DNA of 64,000 nt from assembly GCF_017916325.1 (NCBI RefSeq), contig NC_090153.1, forward strand, positions 129,001-193,000, written 5' to 3'. This DNA comes from Leishmania martiniquensis (lineage: Eukaryota; Euglenozoa; Kinetoplastea; Trypanosomatida; Trypanosomatidae). Within the stretch, counting starts at the first letter, position 1, and each line of letters starts with the position of its first letter. Shown in pieces: positions 11,016-20,702 of the stretch. The translations under genes were made by a program, and so were the position numbers. Under the pieces are notes generated by a model. It worked only from the letters and a program-made list of their open reading frames with translations, did not search any database and was not told where the DNA came from.

Positions 11016-12209
11016 TTAGGCCTTCACCTTTTTCAAAGACGACACGGCACCCTCCCGCGGCTTTCGAAGCCTGGCAGAGGCCGGCTTCTTCTCGCGCACC
11101 TCTTCGATGCGAATGTCCTTGTTCAGCTTCGCCAACTTCGCGACAACATCCTTCACGAGGCTTGCCGTGGCATCAGCAGGGCGCTCCAGCTGCACAAAGG
11201 CAAACGCAATAGTTTCCGGTGCGGCCTCCTTGCTGCGGCGACGCTTCTCATTCCTTACAAGGTTTACCAGCTTCACATCGGCGACCGGACTCACCATGGC
11301 GCGCACCTGCTCCTCTGTCATCGACTCCGGCAGCTCCTTCAGGATTATGTCGTAGTAGATCAACGAGTCTGACGCCCTGTGCGGCTTCTTGGCTAGCTTT
11401 GGCGTCAAAGCCACGGCTGATGGCGAGGCGACCTTCTTGCTCTCCTTGCCCGCCTTTGCACTCTTGACTGTGGCCTTCTTATCTTTGGTTACCCCGCTTT
11501 TGTCCGTCACGCGCACCGCGATGTTCGAAAAGGCAGCGCCCCCGCCCACCTTCTGGAGGCGGAGCGCCTCTGCGAAGCTCGCAGGCTTCTTGATGGCTGC
11601 CGGGACGGATGCAGCCGCCTCCTCCGCGGGGGCGGGGGTGGCGGCGGCAACGTCAGCGGCACTCGCCAGAGAAGCCGACTCACGAGCGTCGGCGCCCTTG
11701 GCAGAGGGCCCAGGTGCGTCTGTTGTCGTCTCCTCTTCGGTATCCACGGGATCAACAGGAGCGATCACCTTCAGCTGCGCTGCTGCCTTCAGCAGTGGCT
11801 TCACCGCCGATCGCGCCGCTTTCTCGTCTGCCGCGTAGCTCAGTTTATCGCTCGTTATGCCGTACGTGTTCCTCTCCAGCTCGCGCAACTCCACCTCCTG
11901 GGTGAACGGGTGCGTGCTGGCGTTACGAACGAACTGGCCCTTCACTACCACCTTAATTGCCCCAGATGTGGTCGGTGTGGATGTGACGTCATCGAGCTTT
12001 ACTTCCGCCACGCCCTCTGACGTTAGAGACGTAAGCAGCGAGGATAGCTCGGCGGTGCCATTCGCCTTCTTGTAGCGGTGCACAACATGCGCCGAGGGGA
12101 TGTAGAGGGCGGCCAGCGCCTCAGGGGCTTTCACAAGTGTGGTATAGTAGTGCACTGCAAAGCTCGCGCCGATGCTCTGCAGCTGCGTGCCAGACGTAAG
12201 CATCGTCAT
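11016..12209 (-). CDS. NTF2-like plus RRM RNA-binding protein, G3BP-like, 397 aa
   Basis: Residues 1-125 or so form an NTF2-like domain (FAVHYYTTLVKAPEALAALY, then a G-x-F-V-R strand and FTQEVELRELERNTYGI). An acidic Ala/Glu/Thr-rich linker follows (about 150-205), then a short KKPASFAEALRLQ motif (208-220), a Lys-rich stretch, and an RRM-like fold near 284-375 (YDIILKELPESMTEEQV and IAFAFVQLERP). The C-terminus is basic. NTF2 followed by RRM is the layout of G3BP/Rasputin proteins, which act in stress granules and mRNA control; that role is inferred. The protein should be cytoplasmic. Starts at 12209 or 12203 (MTMLTSG or MLTSG) are both possible; the longer upstream reading is Ser/Pro/Leu-rich leader sequence. 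Confidence 0.85.
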   Translation of the reverse strand: MTMLTSGTQLQSIGASFAVHYYTTLVKAPEALAALYIPSAHVVHRYKKANGTAELSSLLTSLTSEGVAEVKLDDVTSTPTTSGAIKVVVKGQFVRNASTHPFTQEVELRELERNTYGITSDKLSYAADEKAARSAVKPLLKAAAQLKVIAPVDPVDTEEETTTDAPGPSAKGADARESASLASAADVAAATPAPAEEAAASVPAAIKKPASFAEALRLQKVGGGAAFSNIAVRVTDKSGVTKDKKATVKSAKAGKESKKVASPSAVALTPKLAKKPHRASDSLIYYDIILKELPESMTEEQVRAMVSPVADVKLVNLVRNEKRRRSKEAAPETIAFAFVQLERPADATASLVKDVVAKLAKLNKDIRIEEVREKKPASARLRKPREGAVSSLKKVKA

Positions 12210-13385
12210 TGATGGAAGTGGGAGGTGTAGAGGGGGCGAGGGGGGAGGGAGTGAAAGAGAACTGAGCCGCAAAGGCAGAGAGGTAAGCGAGCAGCAGCCG
12301 AAGCTGTTTTTTCCGCGTGTGAAAATGTTTTGGGCGACGGTTAGGGGAGGGAGGGGGGGTAAGACTTAGTTGTTAGGCAGAGTCGAGCCGGCTGCACTCA
12401 GACACGAACGAGAGCACGCGGCGTTAGTCACTCGAAAAGAGATGGAGAGGCCGACGAAGATGGGACCTGTTCTCGTGCAAAGTCGTTCTCAGCGTCTGTG
12501 TATGTATCAGCGGTGTCGTTGTGACTAAATGTCAGCAGCTTGGGGTTACACAAAGCTGACAAAAAAAAATGGTATGGGGAGGTAGAGAGAGGGGGGATTG
12601 GAGTAGGAAGAATAGCGATCTTGGTGAGCCCATCTTCATGCCACCAGTACGCAGACACACCGGCTGCAGTCATGCATGCGATAGCCAAGGCTTGAGCGAA
12701 AGGGAGAAGGCCTTCTTTGCCAGCCATGCCTCGAAACCGCCCTGTGCGTAGTGTGTAGATGTGCATGAGGACACTCGGCAAGCGCGCGTGAGTAGATTTG
12801 TGCGACGATCAGAAAAAGAAACGTCGGCATTCGCCCAGCGGCGAGGCTGCGCCAAAAGGGGAGAGAGGGCGCGCTGTGCGGCAGCAAGAAACGGATGGCG
12901 GTTACGCCACAAACGGATGGCGCCGCTTCTCCTCTTTTGTTTTTCTGCCTCCGCCAGGCGCTGAAGAAGCACATACCTGTGCCCCACCTTCACGCCTCCC
13001 CAGCTAACGGCACTCGGAGGGAGGCCTCTCCCCACTACTTCGCCCTCACACATTCTCTCCTCGCAAGCGAAAGAGCAAGACTTAAAGCGGCAGTGGTCGA
13101 GCGAGCAGAAGAAAAGGCTCATGAGCGTGCGTTGTACATGCACAACTGCACGCAGCTCAGGACGCTGCGGAGGTGCTTTGGGCACGGCAAGAACGCGGAA
13201 GAGCATCCGAAGCGGAAAGGACGCGGAGGAGAGGGCCGGCAGAAAGAGTGCGCTCCCGTACACCGGTTGCAGCTGACCTTTCCTCCTCTCCTCTCCTCCA
13301 CACACACACACACACATCCTGCGATCCCTCCATTGGTCCGCCACAGCGGATCCACCTTCCCTTTTTGATGCCTCTTTCGATCTGC
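12210..13385. other. Intergenic region, NTF2/RRM gene to 103-aa gene
   Basis: No gene was recognised. A strong purine run at 12214-12256 lies next to the NTF2/RRM start and reads as a pyrimidine tract on the minus strand. Another G-rich run is at 12340-12360, and a (CA)n at 13299-13316. ORFs here are unconvincing. Confidence 0.6.
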
Positions 13386-13697
13386 TCACGACGACTTGGA
13401 GGCCCACAAGCGCTGAGCGCGCTCCTCTGGCGTCATGCGCAGCTTTACGTCCAGAAACTGCTGCGCGTCCAGCACCTTCCAGTTCGAATGCACGCGCTTG
13501 CAACGATCACAGCGGCATGTCACCAGCATCCCAGAGTACCCAACGGCGCGGCGCTGCTCGTCGTGGTAGTTGCGGCAGTGCTCATCGGAGTTGAAGAGGA
13601 TGGGGTTAGAAATCGGCTTGTACCCTTGAGCACTGCGCTGCATAGCTGAGCACTCGCCGCACCGCAGATAAAACTTCTGGAAGAACCTGTTGGACAT
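13386..13697 (-). CDS. Small cysteine-rich, zinc-ribbon-like protein, 103 aa
   Basis: The family is not recognised. The sequence begins MSNRFFQKFYLRCGECSAM. It carries C13-x2-C16, H40-C41 and C61-x-C63-x2-C66, with H70 close by: a spacing that could hold one or two zinc ions. The remainder is basic and ends in a helix (DVKLRMTPEERAQRLW). The N-terminus has basic and aromatic residues but no clear transit peptide. The gene is short, but the regular Cys pairs, clean ATG (13695-13697) and TGA support it. Its neighbour on the right is also a zinc-ribbon protein. A role in the mitochondrial ribosome or in RNA handling is possible but is only inference. Confidence 0.7.
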   Translation of the reverse strand: MSNRFFQKFYLRCGECSAMQRSAQGYKPISNPILFNSDEHCRNYHDEQRRAVGYSGMLVTCRCDRCKRVHSNWKVLDAQQFLDVKLRMTPEERAQRLWASKSS

Positions 13698-14565
13698 GAT
13701 CGATCGCCTGTTCAGTGCAGCCGAGAAGGTACCCAGCAGAGATAGATGAAGGGTTCGTGAGAGAGGCGCACACGCAAGCGCAGCTCTGCGGCGCGCTTAC
13801 AGTGCTGTTACGCGTGGGTTGATGATGCCCTTGTAATAGCCACCGTATAGCAGGTGCCGCGCTAGCTCGCACAAAGACCGGGGGGCGGTGGCGGTGGTGA
13901 GTGCATCACGCGCGATGAGCAGAGACGCACATACACGCAAAAAAGAGGAAGAGGGAGGCAGAGAGTGAAGGAGTCACCAAAACTGAAAAGTGATACCTCA
14001 CATTGGCGATGACACCGCCGTCGAACGGCAATCGCACAGCAGTGTCGCGCCACCCCCCCCGCTCCCTTTTCTTCCGATTCGCTGAGGCGAGGATGGGAGG
14101 GAGCACCTTGTGGGGCAATGGGGCGTTTTGTGCACCTTTGCAGCAGTCCCTGCATCTACAACAGCAGATGGCGCAGCGAGCAAAAGGCACCGCGCGGGTC
14201 ACGCCATCATCCCCCCTTTCCCTGCACACACACAGAGAGAGAGACTTCTTTTCCGCATTACGATGCCGCCGCCGCCCCCTTTCGCTCCGCACGTCGAATG
14301 CACTGAGGCGGGGATGGAGGAGGGAGCCAAACGTCAGATGAGAAGCAAAACAAAAGAGGTTTCGCGAAACATCGACTCCATCGCGACCGCACAAGCATGC
14401 AGCGCACAGCAACATTAATGCGTGCACGCATCGCACCAGACACCTGCGTGTGGGGGCAGGACGTGGCCGCACCCACAACCAAGCACACGATCCGCCCAAG
14501 CGCGGCTGCGCCTACCCTCATAAGCAGTCTTCAGCAAAGAAGTGGGAAGCTCTGCATGGCCTCCC
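13698..14565. other. Intergenic region, 103-aa gene to DUF4379-like gene
   Basis: No gene was recognised. A purine-rich run (13919-13971) is the best candidate minus-strand pyrimidine tract for the 103-aa gene. A CA/GA microsatellite sits at 14226-14245. Confidence 0.55.
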
Positions 14566-15348
14566 TCACACGACCAACTTCTTGCGACGCGGAATCCGCT
14601 GGCCTGCTGCCGGGTTAGACACTTCCGCCAAAACGTTCTCAAGGCCCAGGTATTGGCCCTCCCTCTTCGCGTTGTTGCCAAGGGCGGTCATGTTCGCTCG
14701 CCACGCGCAAGAGGGGCAGTATGCAGACCACTCTTTTATTTGTGGGTGCAATGGCGCTTGCCCCGGTTCCGTGAGCCCGGTGCGGCTTCGGACCGTCGCA
14801 CGGTAGAGCAGTCCGCACGACTGGCACTTCCACTCCGCGCGAAACTTGCTCGTCACGCTCAGGGAGCCTATGTTATCGTTCTTCTCATTCATGGCAAGGC
14901 CTTTGAACAGCTCCGGCTGCGCCTCCTTCAGCGCCACCACGGGGGTCTGCTCTCGCAGCACCTCGGAGGCATAGCGGCCCTTGCAGAAGTTGCACCCGGC
15001 ATGGTACTTGGTGCGTACCGAGACATTCTTGCGGTAGGATGCGCCGCAGAAGGAGCACTTCCAGTATATGCGACGGTGGTCGTTCCACCGCACATCGCTC
15101 AGCTGAATGTTCAGCTCCTCCTCGTTGCGCTTCACATCGATATCTTGGATGACGGTGCCGTAGCGAGCAGCAAAATTCGTGAGTCGATTAGATTCCCGCG
15201 TCACCCAGTTGACCCCCTTCATCGGGAGCTGACGGCCAACGCTGTAGTTGAGATACATGGCGCCATAGCGCATGTTCGGCCACACACTGGACCAGCGCGA
15301 CTTCTGCTTGAACTCCGCCGCCGCCAGCACGCATGATGGACGCAACAT
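14566..15348 (-). CDS. Treble-clef zinc-ribbon (DUF4379-like) protein, 260 aa
   Basis: Two zinc-ribbon units are visible. In the first, WKCSFC (C98/C101) pairs with CNFC (C119/C122). In the second, WKCQSC (C175/C178) pairs with CPSC (C211/C214). Between them the segment PELFKGLAMNEKND resembles the PEL...W....N motif of the DUF4379 treble-clef family, and both units have the W-K-C-x2-C spacing of that family. The N-terminal 25 residues are rich in Arg, Ser and Ala and could be a mitochondrial presequence. The C-terminus is basic (RIPRRKKLVV). The molecular role is unknown; structural proteins of the divergent trypanosomatid mitoribosome are one possibility. The start at 15346-15348 is the first ATG of the frame. 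Confidence 0.8.
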   Translation of the reverse strand: MLRPSCVLAAAEFKQKSRWSSVWPNMRYGAMYLNYSVGRQLPMKGVNWVTRESNRLTNFAARYGTVIQDIDVKRNEEELNIQLSDVRWNDHRRIYWKCSFCGASYRKNVSVRTKYHAGCNFCKGRYASEVLREQTPVVALKEAQPELFKGLAMNEKNDNIGSLSVTSKFRAEWKCQSCGLLYRATVRSRTGLTEPGQAPLHPQIKEWSAYCPSCAWRANMTALGNNAKREGQYLGLENVLAEVSNPAAGQRIPRRKKLVV

Positions 15349-17035
15349 CGTTCCGGCCTCGGTGCGTTGTGGGGTGCAGAGGTCTGCCGCCGTTTCGTTG
15401 CTGCTGGGACTGAGTTGCCTGTGCTATTCGGGGGGATTCGGCTGTCTGCAAGACGGACGGAGAAAACGGAAAACAAAAAGGCGACAGGCAAAGCGCCGCC
15501 ACTGTCCTCTGAGCGGCACTAAAACAAAAACGCGTCGGCCGCCGAGAGCGAAAGCGGGCCGACCACACACACACACGCACCAAGACAGAAAAAAAAGGCC
15601 CTACGTCTACCAACGACGCCGCGTGGAGTGTCTTTGTTTGTGTTTGTGTGGCTTTCGTTTTCGAACGCGCGTCCGTGGCTTACAGGATGGGGGAGAGGGA
15701 CGGGAGAAGGAGAGAGTGTGTGTGGGGGAGGGGGGAGGAGGACTGGCAATGCTTCTCCTTCCCCCCAGTGTCCCTCACAAGAAGCTGCGGGCGGGCCAAA
15801 GCAGGGCGATTGAGAGGAAGAAGCTGAGGAAAAGGTAAAGGGCAGTGAGCTGGCAGAGAGGTGAAGGAAAGAGAGAGAGAGTTGTGGTGGAGGAAGGGAA
15901 GGGTAAGGGGGGAACGGCAGGGACAGTCATGCTTCGAGCGCCGAGAGGGAGCCCCCAACCTCATAGAGGGGTGATGCGCTCCCCATGAACGGGTGGAAGT
16001 GAGACGGCAGGCACATGGACTTCTGGCCCCCTCTCCCCTTTCCTCGCCTCGCCCGCATGCCTGCCGCGATCTCGCGCTGAGCCCATGCCATTCCTCACCC
16101 TCTACTCAAGAGGCGTATGTGTCTGTATACGTTGTGACGCTTCTGTGAGACCGTATCAACTGCTTCACACATAAACCGGAGAGAGAGAGAGGCTGATGCC
16201 GAGACGCTGTTCCAGGGTGTATTTCGGGGGGCATGTTAAGTTCGTTACGGTGTGGTGTCAAGCTCGCTGACTTATTTTTTTCGCTGCGCTCCAAGCAAAC
16301 GCAGCCACTTAAAGTGCTCACAACAGTATTAGTAACACGAGAGAGAAGAGGATGACTTCATGTCAGCGCTTCCGGCAGAGAAAGGACCGTCTCATTCGGC
16401 CACCGCATACGCAGAGGCACCCCCCAGGCACACAATACAACGCGGCAGGGTGAGCAACAACATCAAAAAGAGGAGAAGAGGTAACATTGATGTGAGTAGA
16501 ACAACCGGTGAAGCGATGGGGGCGCGCACAGAAGCCGCTGTAGGTCTGCCAACATATACGCGCGGCCGCCTCAGCAGCGACAGCGCGAGCCAAGGCAGCA
16601 TATAAGAAAAACAAACGTGGAGAGCGAAAAGCGAAAGTGCAGACGCGGCGCGGCGCCTGCAGCTGCTGCTCTCATCACAGAAAGGCGAAACAAACAAAAA
16701 GGGCACAAGAAAAGCGGGAAAGCGAGTCGTGCATGCGACGCCCCTGCACCGCGTGCACAGAAAACTGGCTGCTGTCCCCACTGCAGAAACGAGACCGGCC
16801 CACAGGGTCGAAGCAAAAAGGTCAGCCTCCAGGCGTCAGCCCTCTCATGTCCACCCTCAAGTGCACAGGTAGGATCGCCGCCCTTACACCGAAATACACC
16901 CCTCCACCCCTCCCTCCCCGCGCACACACACAGACACATACACATAGAGAATCGTTGCCTGCGCAGCTGGATTCCAAGCAGCGGCACCCAAGCGAAAAAG
17001 AGCTGCCGCTCACCTTACCGATTCCCTTGCCCATA
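15349..17035. other. Intergenic region, DUF4379-like gene to J-protein gene
   Basis: No gene was recognised. Purine-rich runs (15683-15740 and 15860-15915) are candidate minus-strand pyrimidine tracts for the DUF4379-like gene. A CA repeat lies at 16921-16945. ORFs in this stretch show no domains. Confidence 0.6.
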
Positions 17036-17773
17036 CTACGCCACAATCGCATCATCGGAGCGTCCTAGTGGCTTTGGCGGTGGCGGCTTGCGACTACGCA
17101 GCTCGCGAGGTGGCGGCTTGCGCTGCGGCTTCTCCCACTTGGGTGGGAATAGCAAAAATAGCACAAGTCGGAGGCTACAGAAGACGATGCACCACATAAT
17201 GATGAAGCGCAGCCACGCCTGGAAGGCGATTTCGTTCATCGCGAAAGGATTGCGGCGCGGGTCCTTCGCTGCCGGGTCCTCTGCCTCGTCGTCATCGCCA
17301 AAAGGGTCCTTTCGCACCCGCCCTGTGTGCATTTCCTCATAAAACTGGTCGTAACTCACTTTGCTCTTGTGATGCGTGCGAGTTGTGTAGCGAAAGCCGC
17401 TGTAACGGCTCGCGTTGCCGCCACCGCCACCGCCGTCGCCGCCGCTCTCCTGCTCCTTTCGGATCCACACGCCGCTCTTGACTTGCTCGTACGCCTCCTG
17501 CACCTCGCGGAACCGCTCGTCGCTGCCGCCTGGAGCATCAGGGTGGTGCTTGCGGGCCAGGACGCGGTAAGCCTTCTTGATCTCTGCCTTGGGAGCGCCT
17601 TGCTTGATACCGAGCACCGTGTATGGGTTCTTGCCGCTTGCATAGCGGGCCTGCGTGCAGAGTGGAACCGCAGGCGCAGCTATGAAGGCTGTGACACCGA
17701 ACGGAAAGGCGTGGCCGCTGACCGAGCAGCCGACGCGGCGAAGCCCGGCTCGCATCACGCTACTCGCGCGCAT
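17036..17773 (-). CDS. Mitochondrial membrane-anchored DnaJ/Hsp40 protein, 245 aa
   Basis: J-domain co-chaperone that should stimulate an Hsp70 ATPase. The N-terminus (MRASSVMRAGLRRVG...) is basic and Ser/Ala-rich like a mitochondrial presequence. The J domain spans about 49-105 (NPYTVLGIKQGA, EIKKAYRVLARKHHPDA) with the essential HPD at 77-79. A Gly-rich segment (112-119) follows. One transmembrane helix lies near 187-209 (WLRFIIMWCIVFCSLRLVLF), and the tail is Pro/Arg/Lys-rich. No zinc-finger or CTDI/II domain is present, so it is a type III J-protein. An in-frame stop four codons before the ATG fixes the start within this frame. Localisation to the mitochondrial inner membrane is inferred. 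Confidence 0.92.
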   Translation of the reverse strand: MRASSVMRAGLRRVGCSVSGHAFPFGVTAFIAAPAVPLCTQARYASGKNPYTVLGIKQGAPKAEIKKAYRVLARKHHPDAPGGSDERFREVQEAYEQVKSGVWIRKEQESGGDGGGGGGNASRYSGFRYTTRTHHKSKVSYDQFYEEMHTGRVRKDPFGDDDEAEDPAAKDPRRNPFAMNEIAFQAWLRFIIMWCIVFCSLRLVLFLLFPPKWEKPQRKPPPRELRSRKPPPPKPLGRSDDAIVA

Positions 17774-18387
17774 TCCTCGCCTGCTAGTGACGTCGTATTA
17801 CTCGGCTTGTGCTCGTGTGTACTAGAACTCGTAGATGCGCCGTGGGCTGTGGTTCTATGCTAGCAGGCCGCGACCTTGCGCGAGTGCGCTGCGGCAGCCT
17901 GGTGCGTGCGGCGTGGGCACCGGGGTTTCTGCTCGACTTGGCCGAGCACAATCACGACCGGCGGGCAGACTAGGACGCAGGGGGGCCACGTCGTCAGACG
18001 CCGTAGCGCAGGCAACGTATGCGTAGTAGGTGCCTTGGGTATGCAAGTGCACCTGTGCTCGTGCCCGTCAGTGTACTCGTTTTGAGGCGATGGAGAGAGA
18101 TCGAAGAGAGGGAGAGGGACTTCAGAACAGGAAGGGCAGAACGTCGGTGGTGTTGGTGCGGGGCCATGCGCCTGGGCACGTGACGCCCTCGCTCACAAGG
18201 CAATCAGTGTTACACGAAAGGCAAAGGGTTCAACTCGCCAGTTACTGCTCACGCGCGCATGCATGGGTGATAGATGTATAGATGGATGTGCATGTGTGCA
18301 TGTGTGCATGTGGAGGGAGAAGGGGAGAAGAGGGGAAGAGGGGAAGAGGGAATTCCGGTGGGTCGAGGAGCGCACGAGCATCGGAAT

Positions 18388-18410
18388 GGGGGGAGGGAGG
18401 GAGGGAGGGA
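18388..18410 (+). repeat. (GGGA)n tract with G-quadruplex potential
   Basis: Six G and then four further GGG blocks, each separated by one A, on the plus (non-transcribed) strand. This meets the usual G3+N1-7 pattern for a parallel G-quadruplex. The transcript would carry the C-rich complement, useful as a pyrimidine tract. Confidence 0.85.
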
Positions 18411-18860
18411 CCACCTTTCCGCGATAGAAGGCGATGCGGCACACGCCAAAACATGGAGGCTCCCGTCGAGTCCGTCACACAGAACCAAAGGCGAAGCTGC
18501 TGCAGCAGCGCACAGAGGCGCGCGCAGCCAGTGCGTAGTGGCTCGTTTGGTCCTCACCTCGCCCTCCAACCCCTCGTCGGTGTAGCAGATCCCCGGATCG
18601 GCAAAGAGCACGGGTGACTGAAATCGTGGTAGCCAAACTTCGCTGAAGCCCCGCCGGCAACAGCTGCACCACCACCACCACCTACCTACAGGGTAAGAGT
18701 TGTAGACATAAAACGGTCAGCTGAAATTGAGAGCAGGCGGCGAAGAGGGGACGTGAGTCATAGATACAAGTTCAGAGGGTGATTGAAGTCATCGTAGACA
18801 TATTGGCACAAGCGGAGAGGATGATGGTGCCGTAATCGCAGCGGCACCATGTAGACGCAA

Positions 18861-18880
18861 GGGAGGGAGGGAGGGAGAGG
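18861..18880 (+). repeat. Second (GGGA)n tract with G-quadruplex potential
   Basis: Four GGG blocks separated by single A residues. It is about 470 bp from the first such tract in the same intergenic region. Confidence 0.85.
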
Positions 18881-19328
18881 CAGGCGCACATCACCACGGA
18901 GAAAGAGAGAGGGAGAGAGAAAGAGGCAACGGGTGCGCGAAAGCAGAGACACACCCATGAGGTTATGCGGGGTGGAAGTGCTCCGCGACCATTTGTGTAC
19001 ACACACACACACCGAAGAGCAGTCGAAGACAGAAAAGAAAAGCTGGAGAAGAGCGACGGGCGACGAAGAAAAAAAAACAGCAGTGACGCCATCACGTATT
19101 TGGACAGGGATGCGCATAAGCACAGAATCGACTGTACATTGCTCGCACGCGAGTAGTGATGTGTGGGTCAAGATCCTACACGAAAACAACGACCCGACAC
19201 ACACCGGATGCTTGAGAGGATCGGGTACACGAGCGCACAGTGGTCTTGCACGACCACCTGCAGCCCTGCCGCACCGCCTCTCACCTTAATGTGGCCCTAT
19301 CTGCTGCTGCTGCCAAGCGCCAGCTACA

Positions 19329-20702
19329 CTAACGAAGTGTGGCCGGCCGCTGTGGGCGTGGCTGGCCGCACTGGGTGCAGAACTTTGACTCTGCAGATTT
19401 GTAGACCGTTGCGCAGTAGCGGCAATACTCCGCATCGAGGATCGGGTCGGCGACCCTGGAGGCGATAGCCGGCAGAGCCCTCAACGAAGGCCCTCCCTCA
19501 CGATCCGCTGTAGCAGCCGTGGAAGAAGGCTGCCTGCTCGCAATACCACGTGGTGCGCTGGAGGCCGCATTAGCAGCCGTCTTACTGGAACGTTGCTGAA
19601 GGGCAAGGTGCGTAGCGGGTGGTTCGATGCGGCCACTCATGGTCACATCGGTGAGCACTGCCTCACGGACGTCCCAGTCGATGCCGGACAGCGGCGCGTA
19701 CCCTTCACAAACCGGATGCCCCTCAGCCACCCGCACTCCCTCGCTCTCCCACACGGTATCGTGAGCCTCCCACGGTAGATCGCATACGACGCATAGAAAG
19801 GCGGACGTGAATCCGGGGCAGCCACCGCAGCTCTGGCACCGCATCGTCTTCGGATCGTGCGCTTTGTGGCCGTGGCCGCAGCGGCACTTGGCGCTCCACT
19901 CCGACGCCTTCCAGTTCGCTCGCCGTGTGAGCCATCCCTCCCCGATCTCCAGTGGCGTGTTGGGCACATACCGGTACCGGCCACAGGAGCACCCAACCTC
20001 CTCGCAAGGTCCCTTCCACTGCGCCAGCTGCGCATCGGTCGCAGGCGCCAACGGGGAGCCGCGCGAAGGTGCGTTGCCGCTGTCCCCACTCTGCGCAATC
20101 CTGTCATTACCACTTCCGCGATTCGCCTGCGTGGCGGAAGAGTTCGCTGCGCGGCCCGGCGTCGTATGTGCCGCCAGGGTGTGGCCGCAGAAGCACACAT
20201 GCTGGTAGCCGATGCGGCAGCAGAAGTCTTGGTTCGCCCCACCCAAGCGCGGCTTCTCGAGGCAGCGCCAGAGGCAGTACACGCCCGTCTCCCACGCCAG
20301 ACGCGCAGCATCGTTCTCCTTGTTCAGCACTCGCCGCGACTCCTTCGACGGGCCGAACTGCCGCACCCCCCACATCACCTGCTCTTCTGACGTACCATGG
20401 CGAGGGAGGTGTTGCGCGATCATGGACTTCACCTGAGTGCCGAGCTCTTTGATCTCTCCATGCACCTCGTCTGACTCGACGATGTCGCCGTAGGCCCGGG
20501 CACAGTTGGAATCGACAGTGCCGCCATCGCGCGTCGCCATTGTTTTCGTCGTAGTGGTGACGCTGCGGTGAGAACGAGATGACGGTGCAGCAGATGAAGG
20601 CGCGCCGCCCCCTCCGCCACGGGACGTGAGAGGAGCGCATGTGGGGCGCGTCGAAACGGACCGGGGCGTGGACGAGGAGGGAAATGTGGCCTTTGGGGGC
20701 AT
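19329..20702 (-). CDS. FAM221-type cysteine/histidine-rich protein with C-terminal zinc ribbon, 457 aa
   Basis: The central region (about 130-340) has the Cys/His pattern of the FAM221 family: YQHVCFCGHTLAAH, then GPCEEVGCSCGRYRYVP, a GEGWLTRR segment, CRCGHGHKAHDP, MRCQSCGGCPGF and CVVCDLPWEAHDT. The extreme C-terminus adds a classical zinc ribbon (CRYC ... CTQCGQPRP). The N-terminal 60 residues are Ser/Thr/Pro/Gly-rich and probably disordered. The start at 20700-20702 (MPPKATFPSSS) excludes an upstream hydrophobic reading of a pyrimidine tract; an internal ATG at 20538-20540 (MATRDGG) is an alternative. FAM221 proteins have no established biochemical role. Confidence 0.85.
   Translation of the reverse strand: MPPKATFPSSSTPRSVSTRPTCAPLTSRGGGGGAPSSAAPSSRSHRSVTTTTKTMATRDGGTVDSNCARAYGDIVESDEVHGEIKELGTQVKSMIAQHLPRHGTSEEQVMWGVRQFGPSKESRRVLNKENDAARLAWETGVYCLWRCLEKPRLGGANQDFCCRIGYQHVCFCGHTLAAHTTPGRAANSSATQANRGSGNDRIAQSGDSGNAPSRGSPLAPATDAQLAQWKGPCEEVGCSCGRYRYVPNTPLEIGEGWLTRRANWKASEWSAKCRCGHGHKAHDPKTMRCQSCGGCPGFTSAFLCVVCDLPWEAHDTVWESEGVRVAEGHPVCEGYAPLSGIDWDVREAVLTDVTMSGRIEPPATHLALQQRSSKTAANAASSAPRGIASRQPSSTAATADREGGPSLRALPAIASRVADPILDAEYCRYCATVYKSAESKFCTQCGQPRPQRPATLR

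Larger units (their letters stand above)
17774..19328. other. Intergenic region, J-protein to FAM221-type gene
   Basis: No gene was recognised. Contents are a purine run at 18089-18120, a (GTGTGCAT)n-like repeat at 18288-18312, a strong purine block at 18312-18352, (GGGA)n tracts at 18388-18410 and 18861-18880, and a CA repeat at 19000-19013. The purine blocks read as pyrimidine tracts in the transcript, so the J-protein mRNA probably has a 5'UTR of several hundred bases or an acceptor close to 18.09 kb. Confidence 0.6.
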
